A stretch of 64,000 bases of DNA from assembly GCA_011033025.1 (NCBI GenBank), contig WFMF01000013.1, forward strand, positions 806,001-870,000. Reading direction: 5' to 3'. The notes below the pieces were generated by a model. The model was not told where the DNA came from and ran no database searches. It saw only the letters and a list, made by a program, of their open reading frames with translations. Position 1 is the first letter of the stretch. Each line of letters begins with the position of its first letter. Both the position numbers and the translations under genes were made by a program. Source of the stretch: Beroe forskalii (Eukaryota; Ctenophora; Nuda; Beroida; Beroidae). This document shows positions 1 through 11,619 of this stretch, in pieces.

Positions 1-735
1 GGGAGGACGGGGGTTTTGGGGAAATGAGGGGCGGGGCCCCCGAGGCAGGGTCTGGGGGCGCAGCCCCATCAGGGGCAGGGGTCAGGGGGCGGAGCCCCGA
101 AAATTTTTTGGGTTTTGAATGCCTGAGAATGAATTTTGGGCAACAGAAATGGGAAGGAATCGTGAAGATTATGAGTGTCAGACAATGGCACTTTGACTAG
201 TCTTGAGCAAGTTTTCATGTTAAAAACCTGTGGAATTGTGTAGAACATACTGTGCCTCATAATCAGCCGTGTCTTACTGATGATCCAAGTTTGCTATCCC
301 AGAGCACTCGTTGGTTTTTAGACGTCAAATTATTATGATCATATTCTACAGTAATCCATTCCAGTACCTATGTCACTTTCATCTATGAACATGTTATGAG
401 CTTATGATCATGATATTTAGTTATTACTTTCTAACTATTTATTATCATTTTGTCAACTAACTATGGAGACATGCCACATGGATTGATTACAGCACTTCTG
501 TACTGTCGTTTGTAGATGAAAAATACCATGATGAACCAACAAAATGGCCTATATGAAGTGTTGATATGATTTTGAAACCTTCATAATTACGAATGATGTA
601 TCAATATCATTCTCTAAAGTTTAAAAAATCAGTTAAGTTGTAAATTTTGATTGGAAGGTATAATTTTTTTCGAGTCAGTTCAAAAATCTTGGGGGGGCTT
701 CAGCCCCCCTAGCCCCCCCGGGAATTACGGCCCTG
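1..735. mobile_element. Right end of a truncated hAT-like DNA transposon
   Basis: The stretch ends at CCCGGGAATTACGGCCCTG (717-735), which read inward is a CAGGGCCGTAATTCC terminus of the kind seen on hAT-type elements. GC-rich blocks such as GGGGGCGGAGCCCC at 87-100 resemble internal blocks of other elements in this window (38343, 31925). The left end lies outside the window, so no target duplication can be checked. The AT-rich middle shows no credible coding frame. The superfamily is an inference from the terminus only. Confidence 0.45.
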
Positions 736-3331
736 GGCACCAATGCTATTTTGAGCCACACTTCGAAAAATACCAAAGTTTGCTTATAATTAGAACTCAT
801 AACCTCAGATAGCTTAAAATAGATATCTTACTCTGGTTTTTTAGTTGCTGAGGGCTGTGCAGTGTACTTTTCATTGGTGTTCTCAACGGTTTTTCTAAGT
901 TTAAAAGGTTGATAAATCAACCTTACTTACCGAAGTTATATGTGAGTCAACGTCCTGGGAGTCATACGACTACGCCCATTTCTAGCGTGGGAAATATTTT
1001 GAAAGCCCATTTCTTACATACTTACATCTATGAACAATAGATTATGGGTGACGATCTTAATTTATTTCAGTTGTTGTATTCATTTCAGTTGTTGTATAAG
1101 GTATACCCTTTTGGTTATTTTTCCTCTTCGTTGCAGGGTGTTCCTAAGACCATTCCGCAGATGATGAGCTCCGTACCAGTGTGTGGGTTCGCTTTACTGT
1201 TAATTATACTCCCGAGCGTTATTATTGGGCATGATATTTCAACCTGTCAACATAATTTTATGGTTCCTTAGGTCCGACACAAAGTTACACAACCACAAAG
1301 TATTCTATCAAATTAATACCCCCTCACTTGTCAAGTTATCAATGCGACTCTCTAAGTGAGAGAATTGGAATTAATTTGTTTCAAGATGAATGAGTGCACA
1401 TACAGTGCTTGAACGAATTAGTTGAGCCGAGAGTCAGCACCTTGTATGGATATTTCATTGGTCAAGCCACCTCAAACGAGAAACTAACACAAAAATCTTG
1501 TTGACTCAGAAATCGATTGCAGATGCCTATTTTTCCCAAAATGGTCCTAAAATGAGATATTCTATACAGCCATGCCTATTATCTTATTATAATCGTGGGA
1601 AAATTGTTCGACTTTTATTTCCAACATCTTCACTGCTTGGGCGAAACTTTGATTTTCGATTGGAATATTTTCGAAAATCGACTTCTAGCAATTTATCAAT
1701 ATTTAACATACTTAAGTACGATTATCATGTTGACCTTTATTATGTTCTGTGTCCTGTTCTCAAGAATCGTTACTAAGCATTTATTTTCCTCTGAGACACT
1801 CGTATTGCCTCCAGCCTCGTCCGCAGAAATCAAGTTTTGCCTTACAACTTTACAATGTGAAAAACTAAAAGGTACATATTATGACTGTGCATGAGAGCAG
1901 GTGTGCAGGCTTACTCAGGCAAGTAGTATCCTGACACACACGAGTCGGACAATTCCTGGCCAAATTTGTTATAGCCCGACAAACCTCGACTGAAATCCAA
2001 CCGAACCCCAACAGAAAGACCCTACCAAAAACCTAAAAAGGTAAAAATTCGAGTTAAAGACGACTGAAGTCCACCCGTAAATCGTCCGTCGGGCTCATGT
2101 GTGCTAGCTTTGGGGGTGTTGGAATAATAAATTGCGATAGCTTTTCATAAGTATGCTCCCATTCGCAGACATTCAACCTCTGGCTGTCTGGCACCTGCCT
2201 CACAGCAGCAGACGCTTCTACTTGTCTGACGTCTGCCTACAGCTGAGCAATAGACTGTGTTTGAATGTTATCTGTCGTGTATGGATGAAAATTTGTTTAA
2301 TTGATTGAAAGCTTCAGTTATTGAGCTATTGCTATTCTTAAATAGAATGGTCATATCTACCTAAGCTAAATAGGGTAATTACAAAATGACAGTCTCCCAG
2401 CAACGATCAAAATTTTTCCGCTAAAAATTGCTTTATTCATGTAAAAAGCAAAATATTTAAGCATTCAGTGTAGCAAAATGTTTCGCGCGCGCGATGCGCG
2501 TAGCAGCTGTGCACAGATTCTGAGCATCTTCGGATTCCTGCAGATGAAAGTCAACTCTCAACGTTAAGCAAAATCATTCTTCATGGGAGAACATCTGGTG
2601 AGATGAATATTCTCAGGACTCCATATGATGTTTCGCCAAAAGTGGAACAAAAATGAGACAATTTGCTGACACGTTTTACCTGCAACTATAGGACCGATTT
2701 TTCGTCCGATATTGCCTTAGAACTACCAATGAAACCTCAAAACAAAACGTTCAATGTGTAACTTCACCAATCAGCAATTTATGCCCTAAGAATATTTCAG
2801 CATTTTGTCTCATTTTCGCAGTATGTCAGCGTTTTGTCTCACTTTCGTTCCAAGCACCAAATATCAGCCAGATTGAAATTTAAAAGCCTCAGGATGGTCA
2901 ATAAGGGTTTTTGCTCGTCTTGATAAACTATTCAGTACCTTAGGAGCTTAGGAGGGCCTCTAGGTATATTTCAGCATTATGTCAGCGTTTTGTCTCATTT
3001 TCGTTCCAAGCACCAAATATCAGCCAGATTGAAATTCAAAAGCCTCAGGATGGTCAATAAGGGTTTTTGCTCGTCTTGATAAACTTTTCAGTACCCTAGG
3101 AGGGCCTCTAGGTAAGTCAGCATTTTGTCTCATTTTTGCCAAGGCCAAATATCTGTAGATTTGAATTTCTGAACCTTAAGAACTGCTGGTTCCATCTCTT
3201 AAAACACATTTGATGTTTTTTTAATCAATTTTGACCATTTCTCACCTATTTGGTATATGTCAGCAATTTGTCTCTTTTTTGTTCTAATTATGTTTCAATT
3301 TTTTCCAATCGCGCGGAAACATCAAATAACT
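736..3331. other. Intergenic stretch with a local tandem duplication, no gene seen
   Basis: No ORF here shows recognisable protein similarity. A block of roughly 150 bases containing TTTTGTCTCATTTTCG and AAATATCAGCCAGATTG occurs at about 2820-2960 and again at about 2965-3110, with weaker related copies at 2640 and 3115. Upstream TRAF3IP1 exons could lie here or outside the window; I could not identify any. Confidence 0.5.
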
Positions 3332-4604
3332 AAACAAACGGCTAAAAAATGGGTGGACTCAACTCCGCGGCGGACCCGCTGCGGACCCGGTGGACCCGCT
3401 GCGGGTCCGCCGCGGACTCCACTAAAGTCCACCATAGAATTTTTTTGGTGGACTTTGGTGGACCCGCAGCGGACTTTTTAAAACTCCGCCGCGGAGTGGT
3501 GGATCCGCTGCGGGTCCGCTCGGGCTCCGCCGCGCACTGGTGGACAGTCCGCCAGAAAAGTCCACCAAAAAAGTCCACCAGGGAAAAAAGTGCGCCGCGG
3601 ATTGGAGTCCACCGCGGAGTTTTTGTCCACAGGTGGACTCCGCAGGTGGACTCCACCAGCGGACTTTGGTCCACCTGCGGAGTCCACAGGTGGAGTCCAC
3701 CAGCGGAGTCCACAGGTGGAGTCCACCAGCGGAGTCCACCTGCGGAGTCCACCGGCGGAGTCCAACTCCATCGGCAGTGGACCCCGCAGGCGGAGTCCAC
3801 CTGCGGAGCTCACTGGCGCACTAGGTATGTATGTTAATGTATGTTTTGGAAATGATGAGCTCATCACTTACGGGCAAAATTTTGTCATCTACCACTCCTT
3901 GTAAAATAAGTGCATTCGCTTATTTGGAGAGGATTTGGAAATGGAAAGGTGGTGGAAAGGATGAGAACGAAATGAGAACGGGGATTTTGAAGGGTTTAAA
4001 GGTGGTAAATGACTCCAAATGCCAAAACTTGTTCAGGGTTGTAGAGGAGATAACTTTTGCAAAGTTTTTGCGACTTTCTGACTTTGGACTTTGGGGATTG
4101 CGGGGCCACGCCCATTTGTCTAAAATTTAAAATTGAGTAAAATGACTCAAAATCAGTTGGAACGTGTTTATATAGTCTAGGAGTGCCCATACAAATTTTT
4201 TCCTTGGCAGACGATTTATAACAACCACAATGGGCCTTTCCTGCTTTCCATAGTAAATTTTCATGGTGAAAGAATGAACCAAAATGAGAACAGGGACTCC
4301 CTGTTCTCATTTGAGGAAGAAACTCAATTTACTTGCATAATCAGTAAGAACACATATCAAGATAAAGGCTGAAGAGGACTCTTTAATTCAAATTAACAAC
4401 ATCTAAAGTTAGATAAATTGAACTTGAATTGCAGTAGTGACGCGTCACTCCAGCCCTTCATATTGAATGAGTGACGTAACATAAATCTTTAAATGATGAG
4501 ATGAGGTTGGGATATTTATATATCTTTTCTAAATGATGAGGTAGTGATGAGGTTGTATGTATGTATGTTCAAAAAAGGCCGATTTTTGATGAGCTCATTT
4601 CTGG

Positions 4605-4800
4605 ATGGCCCCTAGGACTCCTGGGTACTCCCATAGAATTCCTGGGGTACTCCCGTAGGACTCCCAGGGTACTCACGTCGGACTCCCGGGGCACACCCGT
4701 GGTACTCCCGCAGGACTCCCGGGGGACTCCCGGGGTACTCCCGCAGGACTCCTGGGGTACTTTCGCAGTACTCCCGAGGAGTCTCCCGCAGTATTATTCG
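4605..4800. repeat. Minisatellite of about 21-22 bp inside the TIR element
   Basis: Degenerate tandem units of the form GGGGTACTCCCGYAGGACTC repeat about nine times. The long open frames on both strands here are products of the repeat, not genes. Confidence 0.8.
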
Positions 4801-5022
4801 CTCGTATGACTCTAGTTCTAATTGTATTGTTAGCCATCCAGTCAGAAGAAATAGACGGGCAACGTCCGTCCATTTTATTCTTAAACGCAAATGGTTTTAA
4901 ACGCACATGCTCATTACTCCCGAGTTGGTTTTTTTTTAAATATCGACCGAATCTGAGACAGCTTTGTGTACACATGGCACTCCTTTCCAAAAACCAAAAA
5001 TAAAAGCATAAGGTGCATGTAA

Positions 5023-5233
5023 CGTTCGTCGGTCGATCGAATGGAATTGGTCGATCGATCAAATTCATTTGATCGACTGATGTGTTTTTAATAGAAAATC
5101 TTTAAGCTAGTAGGGAAACAATTAAATATTGCTCATTTAAACACGATTCAAGTCAACAGGGAGCATTAAAACACATCATTCATTCAAATGGAGTTGATCG
5201 ATCGACCAATTCCATTCGATCGACCGACGAACG
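5023..5233. mobile_element. Palindromic MITE-like insertion nested in the TIR element
   Basis: The left arm starts CGTTCGTCGGTCGATCG and the right arm is its close inverse, ending CGACCGACGAACG. Roughly 40 bases are inverted on each side. The TCGATCGAATGG motif is shared with the four palindromic elements at 50-52 kb, suggesting a related family. Confidence 0.7.
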
Positions 5234-6356
5234 TAACGGGCGCCTAACTTATAATATTCATAATTGATAATGGCGGAATCCACTGGCGGATTCCGCCAGT
5301 GGAGTCTACTGGTGGACTCTACCAATGAACTCCGCCAGTGGAGTCAATTCGCTGGTGGAGTCCACCAGTGGAGTTCGACGGAGGACTCCGCTGGCGGAGT
5401 CCACTGGTGGAGTCCGCCAGTGGACTCCACTGGTGGACTCGACTCCGCCAGTGGACTCCGCCAGTGGAGTCCACTGACTCCGCGGCGGACTAACCTCCGG
5501 TGGACTAAACTCCACGGTGGACTTTCTTGGTGGACTTTTTCGGTGGACTGTCCACCAGTGCGCGGCGGAGCTCGAGCGGACCCGCAGCGGATCCACTACT
5601 CCGCGGCGGAGTTTCGAAAAGTCCGCTGCGGGTCCACCAAAGTCCACAAAAAAAAATTTATGGTGGACTTTAGTGGAGTCCGCGGCGGACCCGCAGCGGG
5701 TCCACCGGGTCCGCCGCGGAGTTAAGTCCACCCATTTTTTAGCCAAACAAACTATAATGATGTGTTGCACAATGTTGAGAAATACGGGAAATTTGAAAAT
5801 CAACATAGATGGATGCTATATAGGCTATCCCAACGACGAACGTGGTCAATTTAATGGAATATATAGACAAAGCCGTTTCAATTTTCTTTCATAGTATTTT
5901 CTTTTATAGAGCATGACTGTTAATGTTTCATAGAGCATGACTGTTAATGTTTCATACTTTAGTACTTTCATAGAACATGATTGTTCGTACGATTCTTAAA
6001 CCAGATGATTTAATATTCTTTCTATGAACTTATGAAAGGATCTAACACGCTGGAGTCATATTCAGGATAAGAGGATTATTCATTATATTCTTCAAGATTA
6101 TCACTTACTCACTCCATGGCATTGTGTACAGCCAGCTCGAATATCCTCATATTCGATGAATATGAACGGGGTACGGACATTTCACCTCCAACTTTTTCAC
6201 CTACGAAGCTACGATATTTAAAGATTTAACGTCATGATATTCAGAAAACGGTTAGACATCTAAACCAACATTTGAACCCGATCAGGCAAGTGTCTGTGTA
6301 TTATAGACCATGTATATTAACAAATCACCACCATTTCAGATACTCCTCCATTTCAG

Positions 6357-7738
6357 ATAGACGAGTTGCGGTGTGGTATCCAGACGCTGGCAAGCAGTGC
6401 AGCCCCTCTGGGCAAAGTGCTGGACTACCTACAGGAGGACCTTGACAGCATGCAGAAGGAACTTGAGAACTGGCGCTCAGAGAACAAGTACCACGAGACA
6501 GCTATAAAGGCTGAGGAAAGGTATGGTGACCGCACCTATATTGGGATTATTTATGTTAATTATGCATTACAATGATTTTGAATTGAATGGTTTTGAATTT
6601 CCAATGCTCACTGTTTTGGTGTTTTCTCAGAATAACCAAATGACGACCTTGGGTAAGTACTGTTTTGTCGAGATTTCATGATCCATTGACATCATTGTGG
6701 TGGCATAAAATGGTTAAATGGGTTTAATTGATTTTGAGAGTGAATGTCATTTTCAGTCACATGGAGAAAACATTGGAACCGCTGAGAGATCAATTGGAAG
6801 AAACAGAACAACAGATTATCGACATGATAAGGATTTAGGAGTGACATCATGCCCGTTCTCATTGCAACATATTATTTATTTTGACACCACATTTCACACC
6901 ATATTATGACAAACTCTGACACCACATTCCAAATGCTGACACCACATTCCATGCTTTACAAGGATTACAAGGATTGCAAATAATTGCTTTTTATTACATT
7001 GTAATGTCAAAAGAATAAACATATCTAATATCCTAGCCTACTGTTGACATCATATTTTCATTTTCTCCAGATCTGTCAGAATTATAGCTGCACAATTTGT
7101 AATGGCTGCATATATTCGAAAGATAGCTCTTCTGGCGCGCTGTGGTGTGGCAGTTGCTTTGAGGTCACTGATGCCGATTCTCAATTCAATTACTCAGCAT
7201 GATTCAAGTCACGAAGATTACTCACATGTAGAATTGAGCGACTCATTAAACTTTTTGCGACGATTGAAACAAATAGTTATGAAACGCGCGAGTTCTGAAA
7301 AAGTGTGCATTTTCTTCTTCCACAGTTGCGCTTCCTCCTTCCATAATGGCCGGGATCAAATGGATTGTGTTGTTGAGTGCGGTTATGTTTGATTGAGGAG
7401 TAGTGAATAACTTTTGTGATGTAATGGTTCTGTTGACTGCATAGAGATCACACCACATTTGACACTACATTTCACACACTGACACCGCATTCCAAAAACT
7501 GAAACGATATTGCAAACCCAGACAGCTGACACCACATTACACACACTGACACCGCATCTCGCTTATACCAAATTGCACATGAAATGTTCGCAAATCTTAT
7601 AATCATTGTAAGTTGTGACTCGCCCTTCAAACCCCTGTATTTCAGATAAACAAGATCAACTCCACGAAGTGTAACATACACAACAACGACCACAAGATAG
7701 AGCAGATGTTGTCCACGATGAGCTTCAGTGCTGCTTGA
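6357..7738 (+). CDS. TRAF3IP1: TRAF3IP1 / IFT54 (MIP-T3), C-terminal exons
   Basis: Three exons are visible: 6357-6520, 6757-6826 and 7646-7738 (stop TGA at 7736-7738). They join in frame to give a coiled-coil C-terminus. It contains APLGKVLDYLQEDLDSMQ, then MEKTLEPLRDQLEETEQQI, then NKINSTKCNIHNNDHKIEQM. This follows the C-terminal coiled coil of vertebrate TRAF3IP1 (the PLGK..DY.QED.D.MQ.EL pattern) closely. IFT54 is a subunit of the IFT-B complex that moves cargo along cilia; this coiled coil is where the protein contacts IFT20 in the known complex. The N-terminal calponin-homology part must lie upstream of 6357 and was not found. The intron after 6826 lacks a GT donor: the best join uses AT-AG (ATAAGG donor). 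The first acceptor is duplicated 18 bases upstream. Confidence 0.85.
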
Positions 7739-9016
7739 CACTGAGATGTGCAGTGAGGTCGTCTTATCGCCAACGGCTACCTCTTCAGTGTGGCTACGGA
7801 ATTGGAAATATGTGGGTAGCGCAGCGCGTCTTTCCGTCAATGGTGTGACAAGAAACAGGAAAGTGCATGCTCATCGTCCCATAGAAAACCACACACGTAG
7901 GCTTGTCCAAGGTCAGGGTTTTAGGAAATATCCGAACACCCCCTCTCGCATGCGAAGCAGTGCAGTACGAAGTTCTGTGGTGGTGGGACGTTATCATTAT
8001 ACCATGCTGCTGGCAGCTTCCACTCATAGGACTATCAGATTCATCGGGTTTATATTGACAGTCAACAGTGAGAAAGACAGTATAGATACGGGTAGGATAT
8101 TGAGCAGTGATCGGTATTACGAAAAGTGGTTGGGTAGATGATTGGTTATGATAGGAAATGAATAATTTAGAAATAACTAATTTGTGATCAGTGAACGGTC
8201 CTTTACTGAGCAGATATCGATTTCAATAGATTTCCAGCCATCTGCCATGTTTTCAGGTTTGATCTTGATTGATTGATATCTTTTGCTTCCACTGTAAGTG
8301 TATGCCGCATGTCCAGAATTAAAGGTGGAATTAAATTCTATTTTCAAAAGGCACGTTTCTCATTATGATTTGATTTATTTTTAATTTCGATTTTGAACTG
8401 ATGGATTCTTTAACATTTTATTGGCGAGTGATACATTAATAAAAAGGCCAATGATACAAGAGTGTTTCTGTAAAAATGTAACTGATTGGTAATGATAATA
8501 TTTAAGTGTTGTAAATGTAAATTTACGAAACCATCTTGAAAATTATTGACTAACTGTTCGTTTATGTAGTTATCAGTTAAATATATAAGTATTAATATTT
8601 TGAAAAACGATCCTGCTACCAATTGAGCAATGTAGCACTTTACACTGGTAGTTCTGGCTCCCTTATGGCACCTGGTCAGCAGTCTCAAGCCGACGGCATC
8701 TGCCCTTCAGGCAGAAGCCTAAGCGTGTGCGCCAACATGCGTTGTAGGAACTTGCCAGCACTCAGATTAGTAATCAATCGTTGAGTAGCCTCATCGGTAT
8801 GCTAGAGCTCGACTTGTTCGAGGTTGTTGACCGGGTCCCTGACACATCTCGCAGCTTGATCAAATTCTTGACGAACGTGTAAAACCTGCCAGGTTTGAGT
8901 TTTATTAGTCGAAAGACTTGTTCAATTTCTGACAACATAATAAGGGTCAAACTTCACATACTGTTTGCAAAGTATAGCCTTACAGTTACTGAAAGGGTGG
9001 CAGACACGTACGTTAC
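7739..9016. other. Intergenic stretch, nothing convincing
   Basis: It contains the presumed 3' flank of TRAF3IP1. Around 8690-8880 is a GC-richer patch that I could not assign. No coding frame has recognisable similarity. Short ACACCACATT repeats at 6895-6960 and 7450-7560 lie just before it. Confidence 0.4.
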
Positions 9017-10112
9017 CTTCTGTTAGTAAAGGAGTAGATGAATGGGTTGGCTGTCAGGTTCATCTGCATGGTCAGCATTCCCACCGTGATGAGTTGTGGA
9101 GGAACGTGATCCCCTGCTCCCACCAGGCCCCAGTAGCCTAGCCAGGGCCCGTAGCTGGCTACAAAGACCCAGCAGATCAGGGAAACTGTGCGAGTTGCCT
9201 TCTTCGTCACCTCCTCACTGAGCCGCCTTGCCACCCCAGAATAGCCACGTTAGTGAGGAATATCCCAGAGATTACCAGGAAGTGGAAAGAGAGGAAGATG
9301 TAGTTAGCTGTAGGTTTCAGCCAGGGCATGCACAGATTTACTGTGGGGTCGAATATGACCATGTAGCTGGTGAAGGGCCAGGTAGCCACGTAACCAATGG
9401 ACAGCACCCAGATACCAATAACTATCCTAACAACCAGAGTGTGGGTCAGGGAGTGAGAGAGGGGTCGGGACAGGCAGTACAGCTTGCAGACCCCTATCAG
9501 AACTATCAGACAAAACTCTGCCACGAATAGGATGTGCTTCAGGAACCCGCTCATCAGACAGAAATGTGTCCCGAATACCCACCTGGGGGGGGGGGGGGAA
9601 TGTGGCAATATTAAGTGGGACAATATTACTACAAGATAAAAAGAATGCAGGAAGTGGTGCATAAAAAGCTCGATATCAGATCGACCTTACACTTACATTA
9701 CCCATGAACATAGCTGTCATACATACCTTCCAGTGATAAGGCCAGGGAACATTGGAACGTACAGGAAGAGTAGGATAGATAAGTCTGTAGCTGCTATGTT
9801 TTCTATCAAGAAAACTGTCACACTGTCAAGACTCACAGCCTTGTATTTAAGGGACGCGATTAGAACCAAACTGTTACCAGCCAGACCTGAGAACGGTGGC
9901 ATCAGGAAGGCAAAATTGAAATGAGAGGTCGATTTCAACTTTAAGTCGACCTCTCATTTGGCAATCATAAATATCTGATATTCAGAGCCATTAATCGTCT
10001 CACCAATGATGGTGAGGATCATCTGTACTGCGGTGTAGCCATAAACCACCCCTGCTGAAAAACCATTCACTTCTCCAAACGTTGTGTTACTATACGGCAC
10101 TGTATCCAACAT
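9017..10112 (-). pseudogene. Class A (rhodopsin-like) GPCR, three exons, one frame break
   Basis: Exons 10112-10004, 9886-9727 and 9582-9017 join with consistent phases (1, then 2). The N-terminus has a possible N-glycosylation site (NTT). TM1 carries GLAGNSLVLIASL and TM2 carries AATDLSILLFLY. TM3 begins after WVFGTHFC. TM6 has a CWVFVASYGPW motif and TM7 ends NPFIYSFTNRR, matching the NPxxY signature. The DRY position after TM3 reads as CKLYCLSRP, so the canonical triad is absent. The frame shifts between TM5 and TM6 at a GGGG run near 9233-9237. This could be a real lesion or an assembly error, so calling it a pseudogene is tentative. The last exon either stops at TAA (9013-9015) or uses the GTAACG donor at 9016. 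Orphan receptor; ligand not inferable. Confidence 0.6.
9922..9958. repeat. Short perfect hairpin in a GPCR intron
   Basis: GAGAGGTCGA and TCGACCTCTC form inverted arms around a short loop, inside the intron between receptor exons 1 and 2. A regulatory role is not implied. Confidence 0.6.
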
Positions 10113-10266
10113 TTCCTTCTCCCTCTTGGGTTCATGAGTAATGAGTACAAGTTTTAGAAAAGGCAAAAGCTGAGCAAAACTTTGAAGGCAAAACCTTTCA
10201 AATTTGACCCTATTAGCCTATTTGCTATTTCAGCGTGATCTGTACGGATGGCCTTAGCGAAACATA

Positions 10267-10737
10267 CCTTAACCTCCAATATTTTAGTCGGGTAAAAATA
10301 TAGTCGGAATTATTATAGTCGTAAAATGTTAGTCATAGAGGGTCTGGGGGTATGGTCGGCCGAAATTTTAGTCGGCATTTTTGGTGATTTTCAGCCTCAA
10401 ATTTCGATTTTCAAAGCGTTTTTCTTTACATTTCTTCGATTTTCGATTATCGAAAATCATGAATTTTAGTATGGCTGACTGAATCAATCCCTACAACCGT
10501 CTTAATTCTTACAAAATTCATCTTAGATGCTAAAATGACGTCATAAGAATTCATTTTCAGACCATATTGCAAATGCACTCTCATAATATGCTGAATTGCA
10601 AAAACCTACAAAAATTATGCTTGGAAAGCTTAAGTCTGCTGTTTCTATAGTCGGTAATAATTATGGTTTGCCGAATTTATAGTCGAAATTCGAATTTTGA
10701 CTAAAAAATAGGCCGACTATATTTTCGGAGGTTAAGG
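10267..10737. mobile_element. TA-flanked MITE, about 470 bp
   Basis: The terminal inverted repeats start CCTTAACCTCC and continue with a degenerate ATATAGTCGG arm. Both ends abut TA (10265-10266 and 10738-10739), as expected for Tc1/mariner-type insertion. The interior repeats the TAGTCG motif and has no transposase. Confidence 0.75.
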
Positions 10738-11619
10738 TATTCGAATAGAACAGGCACCAGCAGTGACAAAACATTGGCTGATCCTGTTAGTGCAAGTGAT
10801 ATTATTATTATTGGTGCAAGTGTCACGCCTACAGAGCTACAGGATTAGAAAACAGTCTACCTACGGTAGAGCTTTAGTATCTACTGTAGACCACTATGAC
10901 ATGACTAATTCTGGCACTTGGTGGCTCACTGGCAAACAATTGTAAGATTGTCAGATTGCTGCTAAACTGTGTCAGTGCAAGACGGGTATAAAAATGGGGC
11001 TTCTTCAATCTTTCCCGGTACCCTGAACTAGGTGTCAATTCAGGAACTAAATAAAGCAAAGGAAACTTGCTGGCCTAGGACAGGTAATGGATTAAATATT
11101 ACTATTTGAGTTGGCTGCCTCAAGGTCTCAAAGTGAAACGATCAGTAATCAAAAAATGAAACATCTGCTGGAACATCTGCTGCAGTACAGAAGGAGCCTT
11201 ACCATTTCCCAGTAAAATGGTAGTCTTCACTGAAAGTTCTACCGATACTATAACTTCCTAATCCTTAATGATGATTATAAACATGTGCTCAAGTAGGTGA
11301 AAATGTGAGATTATCTTCTCCCTCTTTCGGGGAATGTCGTGCTACTCAAAGATAGATTGTAATAGGAGTACAAAATAATTTGCCGCTATGACAGGTCACA
11401 GGTGCAATCAAAGTACAATTCCATTCTTAGAATTGCTGGATATCTGATCAATATCAGTTATATCGCTTTTTGGATCGCTATTTGCCCTACTCCAAGGAAG
11501 GTTTTCTATTTTCTGTCCATGCCCATCAAATCAATTCCGCAAGAGACCCTGTGTGTATCAGTATGACACATCAGTATAAATAACTGTTTCCTGAAAAAGT
11601 GTTTCCAGCGCAGCAGTGT

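Larger units (their letters stand above)
3340..5744. mobile_element. 2.4-kb terminal-inverted-repeat element with 8-bp target duplication
   Basis: The element begins GGCTAAAAAATGGGTGGAC at 3340 and ends with the reverse complement at 5744. It is flanked on both sides by the direct repeat AAACAAAC (3332-3339 and 5745-5752). The inverted arms run over 250 bases inward and are rich in GTGGACTTT and TCCGCGGCGGA motifs. Each continues into a mirrored minisatellite of GGAGTCCACC units (about 3620-3820 and 5265-5490). No transposase frame is visible, so it appears non-autonomous. An 8-bp duplication fits hAT or P superfamilies, but the terminus does not decide between them. Confidence 0.75.

Noticed and set aside
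3342-3904. Proline/tryptophan-rich ORFs around 3.4-3.9 kb and 5.3-5.8 kb
   Set aside because: They follow the mirrored GTGGACTCC minisatellite of the TIR element on both strands and show no unique protein sequence.
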